Shown here: one piece after another, positions 22,473 through 25,354 of the stretch
Layout of the letters: each line of letters starts with the position of its first letter
How positions within the stretch are numbered: the first letter of the stretch is position 1
From: Atopobium sp.
Lineage (GTDB): Bacteria > Actinomycetota > Coriobacteriia > Coriobacteriales > Atopobiaceae
Direction: 5' to 3'
Length of the DNA stretch: 25,354 nt
NCBI GenBank assembly: GCA_015258715.1
Contig: JABZHR010000013.1
Coordinates: forward strand, 1 to 25,354
Position numbers and translations under genes: made by a program
The notes under the pieces: generated by a model
The model's input: only the letters and a program-made list of their open reading frames with translations
Told to the model about the DNA's origin: nothing
The model's database searches: none

Positions 22473-23644
22473 TCTGCATCACCACCTGAGTGTGGATTAT
22501 TTGGCCCATCAATATGCGGTCCGCTTGGTCGCGGGCCAGCGGGGCCGGAGCCGACCGGACCGTCGGGGAAGTCGGATTCACCAGGGAAAGGATCAGCCGA
22601 AGCAAACAAGGCGTTTGCCTGCATCTGCAGTTCTTTTTCTGCAAGTTCAACGGTCTTTGGGTCTCTCGCCCTAACTTGATCTGCAAGCCAACGACCAAGA
22701 ACACCGCGTCCTATCAGGTCATTTCCTTCTTGCAGCAGCACCGTTGCCTCTGCAATAGCAATGATGAGCTCGTCCTCAGAATAGGGGAGCACGTTGAGGC
22801 GCGAGAACTCTCCCTCGGGCAAATCCTTTTGCACAAAACAGCAAAGCGTTGCCTCGGGATAGCGCTCAATCAGCAGGTCAAGGTAGTGTTCTGCCTCAAC
22901 CAGCTCACGCTTTTTGAAGTGAATAGCCAGGCGAGCCAGCAAAATCCACGGGTCATCTGCCCCACGAGGTGGATCAAGCTTGCGGTACTTGTCCATGAGG
23001 TTGTCGAGGGCGTCCTCGTCCTCGAGTTTTGCGTATGCGAGTGCAAGCGTAAAACGAGCGTCGGCCGCGTCCGCAGCGTCAAGCTCCAGGAGTTTCTCGC
23101 CATATGCGATGGCGTCTTTGTTGCGGCCGCAGATAAGCGCGCGAGAAGAAAGCGTTGCCAACCAGCGCTTATAGGGGTTGATTGCCAGCCTCTGGGCAAG
23201 TTCTGCCTGCTCAGCGGAGAGTCCCTGCGAGGACTCTTGCGCCTTCTGGTAGCACGCGGCTTCTACCTGGGGAAGCTTCTCCACAAGGAACTGGTAGTAA
23301 GCGTCAAAAAGCCTGCTATTTGAGGCGTGGAGCATGCGCTGGGCGTCAAAACAGTTGGGATCCAGCTGAATTGCCTGGTTGAGGAGGTGTTTTCCCTGGT
23401 CGATAAGGGCCTGCGCCTGAGATTCCTCGACAAACGGTAGACGATAGTCAACAATCTCGGCTGCCTGAGCAACCAGGTTAAACGCGCGGTCTTCGTCTGT
23501 TTGGGGGAGAGAATCGCGATCGTTGGAGAATCGCCAGTTGAAGTCCTTCATCAGCGTGGCAATGCTGTCCTCGTCGCTGACTTGCGTACGAGCGAAGCGG
23601 AGGATAAGCCGCTGGTAGTCTTCTTTTACTGGGTCAAACGCCAC
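22469..23644 (-). CDS. TPR-like helical-repeat protein with Pro/Gly-rich tail
   Basis: 391 residues, soluble and helical, with TPR-like units, e.g. LLNQAIQLDPNCFDAQRML and AIAYGEKLLELDAADAADAR (canonical-looking Pro or Ala at repeat ends). The last 35 residues are a GP-rich, collagen-like low-complexity tail (DGPVGSGPAGPRPSGP). The start is GTG at 23644, supported by AAAGGAA about 5 nt upstream. It forms a two-gene operon with the paralogue at 21444-22472. A role as an assembly scaffold is possible; nothing more specific can be said. Confidence 0.72.
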   Translation of the reverse strand: MAFDPVKEDYQRLILRFARTQVSDEDSIATLMKDFNWRFSNDRDSLPQTDEDRAFNLVAQAAEIVDYRLPFVEESQAQALIDQGKHLLNQAIQLDPNCFDAQRMLHASNSRLFDAYYQFLVEKLPQVEAACYQKAQESSQGLSAEQAELAQRLAINPYKRWLATLSSRALICGRNKDAIAYGEKLLELDAADAADARFTLALAYAKLEDEDALDNLMDKYRKLDPPRGADDPWILLARLAIHFKKRELVEAEHYLDLLIERYPEATLCCFVQKDLPEGEFSRLNVLPYSEDELIIAIAEATVLLQEGNDLIGRGVLGRWLADQVRARDPKTVELAEKELQMQANALFASADPFPGESDFPDGPVGSGPAGPRPSGPHIDGPNNPHSGGDAE

Positions 23645-23798
23645 GTGATTCCTTTCTCTCTTACGTAATGATATCGCAGGTTATTTGGGTGTGCGGAGCA
23701 AGTCCGCGAGCGTCGTAAGAAGATTGTGAACGGCAGACGGAAACGTTTGGAGTGAACGGGTTTCTCGCCAGATGGGCGTCGGGTTCCTGTCAGGGGAG

Positions 23799-23871
23799 TG
23801 CATAAATTCTGAACGATATTGCATAAAATGGCACATTCTTTTTGGTACAGGTGTCCAAAATGAGCTAATAT
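23799..23871 (+). promoter_or_regulatory. Control region of the iron alcohol dehydrogenase gene
   Basis: Two direct TGCATAAA copies (23799-23806 and 23820-23827) are exactly 21 nt apart, two helical turns, suggesting an activator or repressor dimer. Downstream, TTGGTA (23842-23847) and TAATAT (23866-23871), 18 nt apart, form a plausible promoter, giving a leader of about 75 nt with a small hairpin (23895-23911). The rest of 23645-23952 holds no gene that I can support. Confidence 0.4.
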
Positions 23872-23952
23872 AGAAATGTTGAGAAGAAGTAATTGCGAAG
23901 AATGGCTTCGCTAGCCGCTTAGGGAAGTGGCACATAGTTAAGGAGAGGTTTT

Positions 23953-25167
23953 ATGGGACGTTTTACAAATCCACGCGATCTGTATTTTGGCGAGGGCGCT
24001 CGTCACGAGGTTAAGAACCTTAAGGGTAAGAGGGCAGTTATCGTTTCTGGCGGCAGCTCCATGCGTCGCGGCGGCTTCCTTGATGACATCGAGAATGACC
24101 TCAAGTCCGCAGGTTTTGAGGTTGCTCACATTGAGGGTGTCGAGTCCGATCCTTCCGTCGAGACTGTTATGAGCGGTGCTGCTAAGATGAGCGAGTTCCA
24201 GCCAGACTGGATCATTGCTATCGGCGGCGGCTCCCCAATCGATGCAGCTAAGGCTATGTGGATTAAGTACGAGTACCCAGAGACCACTTTTGAGGACATG
24301 TGCAAGGTCTTTGGTCTTCCTGAGCTCCGTACCAAGGCTCACTTCTGCGCAATTTCTTCTACTTCCGGTACCGCAACTGAGGTAACCGCATTCTCCATCA
24401 TTACCGATTACCAGAAGGGTGTTAAGTACCCAATCGCTGACTTCCAGATTACCCCTGACGTCGCAATTGTTGACCCTGAGCTCACTTATGGCATGCCTGT
24501 TAAGCTTGTTGCTCACACTGGTATGGACGCACTGACTCATGCTATCGAGGCATACGTTTCTACTGTTGCTTCCATGTACACCGACGGTGACGCTCTGCAC
24601 GCAATCCGCGAGATTGTCGAGTGGCTGCCAAAGTCCTACGCAGGCGACAAAGAGGGACGTCAGCACATGCATGACGCACAGTGCCTCGCTGGTATCGCAT
24701 TCTCCTCTGGCCTTCTGGGCATCGTTCACTCCATGGCTCACAAGACCGGCGCTGCATTCTCCGGTGGTCACATCATCCACGGTTGCGCAAACGCTATGTA
24801 CCTGGGCAAAGTTATCCAGTTCAACGCTCGCGACGAGCGCGCAAAGACTCGCTATGCATTCATTGCTAAGGAGATCCTGCACCTCGAGGGCAACACTGAG
24901 GACGAGCTGGTAGAGGCACTTGTTCAGAAGATTCGCGACATCAACGACGCTCTTAACATCCCACAGGGCATCAAGAACTACGGTGAGGGCGGAACTAAGT
25001 CCGAGACCTCCATCATCGACGAGAAGGAGTTCTTCGAGAAGGCTCCAGAGGTTGCTCGCCTTGCTATCGAGGACGCTTGCACCCTCTCCAACCCACGCAA
25101 GCCTACCCAGGAGGAGATGGAGCAGCTGCTTAAGTGCGTCTACTTCGACCTTCCTGTCGAGTTCTAA
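23953..25167 (+). CDS. Iron-containing (group III) alcohol dehydrogenase
   Basis: 404 residues. The NAD-binding GGGSPID is at 91-97. The family metal set is visible as D192, H196, H259 and H273, with the same spacing (4, 63, 14) as lactaldehyde reductase FucO, within HTGMDALTHAIEAYVS and GIVHSMAHKTGAAFSGGHIIHG. It would reduce aldehydes or oxidise alcohols with NAD(H), probably recycling NADH in fermentation; the resemblance is to butanol/1,3-propanediol-type enzymes. AAGGAGAGG is 5-6 nt from the ATG. Codons are strongly restricted (for example AAG, GTT, CTT/CTG), as expected for a highly expressed gene. Monocistronic, with its own terminator. Confidence 0.93.
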   Translation: MGRFTNPRDLYFGEGARHEVKNLKGKRAVIVSGGSSMRRGGFLDDIENDLKSAGFEVAHIEGVESDPSVETVMSGAAKMSEFQPDWIIAIGGGSPIDAAKAMWIKYEYPETTFEDMCKVFGLPELRTKAHFCAISSTSGTATEVTAFSIITDYQKGVKYPIADFQITPDVAIVDPELTYGMPVKLVAHTGMDALTHAIEAYVSTVASMYTDGDALHAIREIVEWLPKSYAGDKEGRQHMHDAQCLAGIAFSSGLLGIVHSMAHKTGAAFSGGHIIHGCANAMYLGKVIQFNARDERAKTRYAFIAKEILHLEGNTEDELVEALVQKIRDINDALNIPQGIKNYGEGGTKSETSIIDEKEFFEKAPEVARLAIEDACTLSNPRKPTQEEMEQLLKCVYFDLPVEF

Positions 25168-25194
25168 GATCTAGCTTAGACACTTAGCTTCGCT

Positions 25195-25229
25195 AAAAGC
25201 CTGGTAGCGTTCCGCTACCAGGCTTTTTT
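25195..25229 (+). terminator. Strong intrinsic terminator after the alcohol dehydrogenase
   Basis: Perfect 15-bp stem AAAAGCCTGGTAGCG (25195-25209)/CGCTACCAGGCTTTT (25213-25227) with a TTC loop and a run of six T in total. The remaining 125 nt to the window end show no gene. Confidence 0.95.
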
Positions 25230-25354
25230 GTGCGCCCAGCGCGGGCGTAGGCGCTGCGGCGTGCTGGTAACGTGTGCAGGCGTGCGCGGGCACGTAAAAA
25301 GTTTCTCGGATCCTAAAAACACCTCAAATTAACTCCAAGTGGTAAAAAATGCGT

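Noticed and set aside
22490..23323. 277-codon plus-strand ORF opposite the TPR-like gene
   Set aside because: Low-information translation, no ribosome binding site, and it lies over two coupled minus-strand genes with clear repeat structure.
23938..24882. 314-codon minus-strand ORF opposite the alcohol dehydrogenase
   Set aside because: Created by the strong codon bias of the real gene; the translation has no family features.

Overview
The window looks like the chromosome of a host-associated actinobacterium of the Coriobacteriia, most likely Atopobiaceae (Atopobium/Lancefieldella/Olsenella group). This rests on the style and order of the housekeeping genes (nth, mfd, mazG, a DivIC/FtsB-like gene and ppx/GppA, then split transketolase genes), strong GGAGG-type ribosome binding sites and moderate GC in the core genes. 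The genus is an inference, not a proof.

Left part (1-8210), core. The start of nth (minus strand, cut by the window edge) is divergent from a co-directional run: mfd, a Gfo/Idh/MocA oxidoreductase, mazG, a DivIC/FtsB-like membrane protein and ppx, followed by tRNA-Leu(UAA). Spacings of 2-5 nt and a 1-nt stop/start overlap suggest an operon. Several of these proteins carry low-complexity Ala/Gln/Ser inserts.

Middle part (8211-21300), accessory. It lies between the inward-facing 3' ends of tRNA-Leu and tRNA-Glu. It is clearly AT-rich except for a core-like transketolase pair at 9554-12372. In order it holds: (i) an integration-scar-like stretch with three 11-bp tandem repeats; (ii) a putative small RNA with its own promoter and terminator directly in front of an AbiF/AbiD-type HEPN gene, laid out like an RNA-antitoxin/toxin locus; (iii) a GntR-UTRA regulator fused in frame to the N-terminal half of transketolase, overlapping the gene for the C-terminal half; (iv) a minus-strand ABC three-component (ABC-3C) conflict system: zinc-motif protein, small middle component and DUF2326-type ATPase; (v) a cassette (about 15540-21296) that I regard as the best candidate for an undescribed system.

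The cassette encodes a sigma region 4-like regulator behind an elaborate RNA leader, a small beta-rich protein and a large protein with peptidoglycan-binding-like repeats plus a DUF1906 glycoside-hydrolase-like domain (both without signal peptides), a TcdE/UtxA-type holin, and two paralogous minus-strand membrane proteins placed on either side of the cargo genes. An almost identical 38-nt element with fixed spacing lies upstream of the cargo genes and again upstream of the holin. This layout (dedicated sigma-like factor, shared unusual promoter, unsecreted cargo, holin) parallels the TcdR/TcdE and UviA/UviB toxin or bacteriocin loci of clostridia, and the paired membrane proteins would suit immunity. 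Function is inferred from architecture only.

Right part (21301-25354), core again: tRNA-Glu(UUC), two paralogous helical-repeat (TPR-like) proteins translationally coupled on the minus strand, and a strongly expressed-looking iron-dependent alcohol dehydrogenase with its own promoter region and a perfect 15-bp terminator. I see no CRISPR array, insertion sequence, integrase or rRNA.
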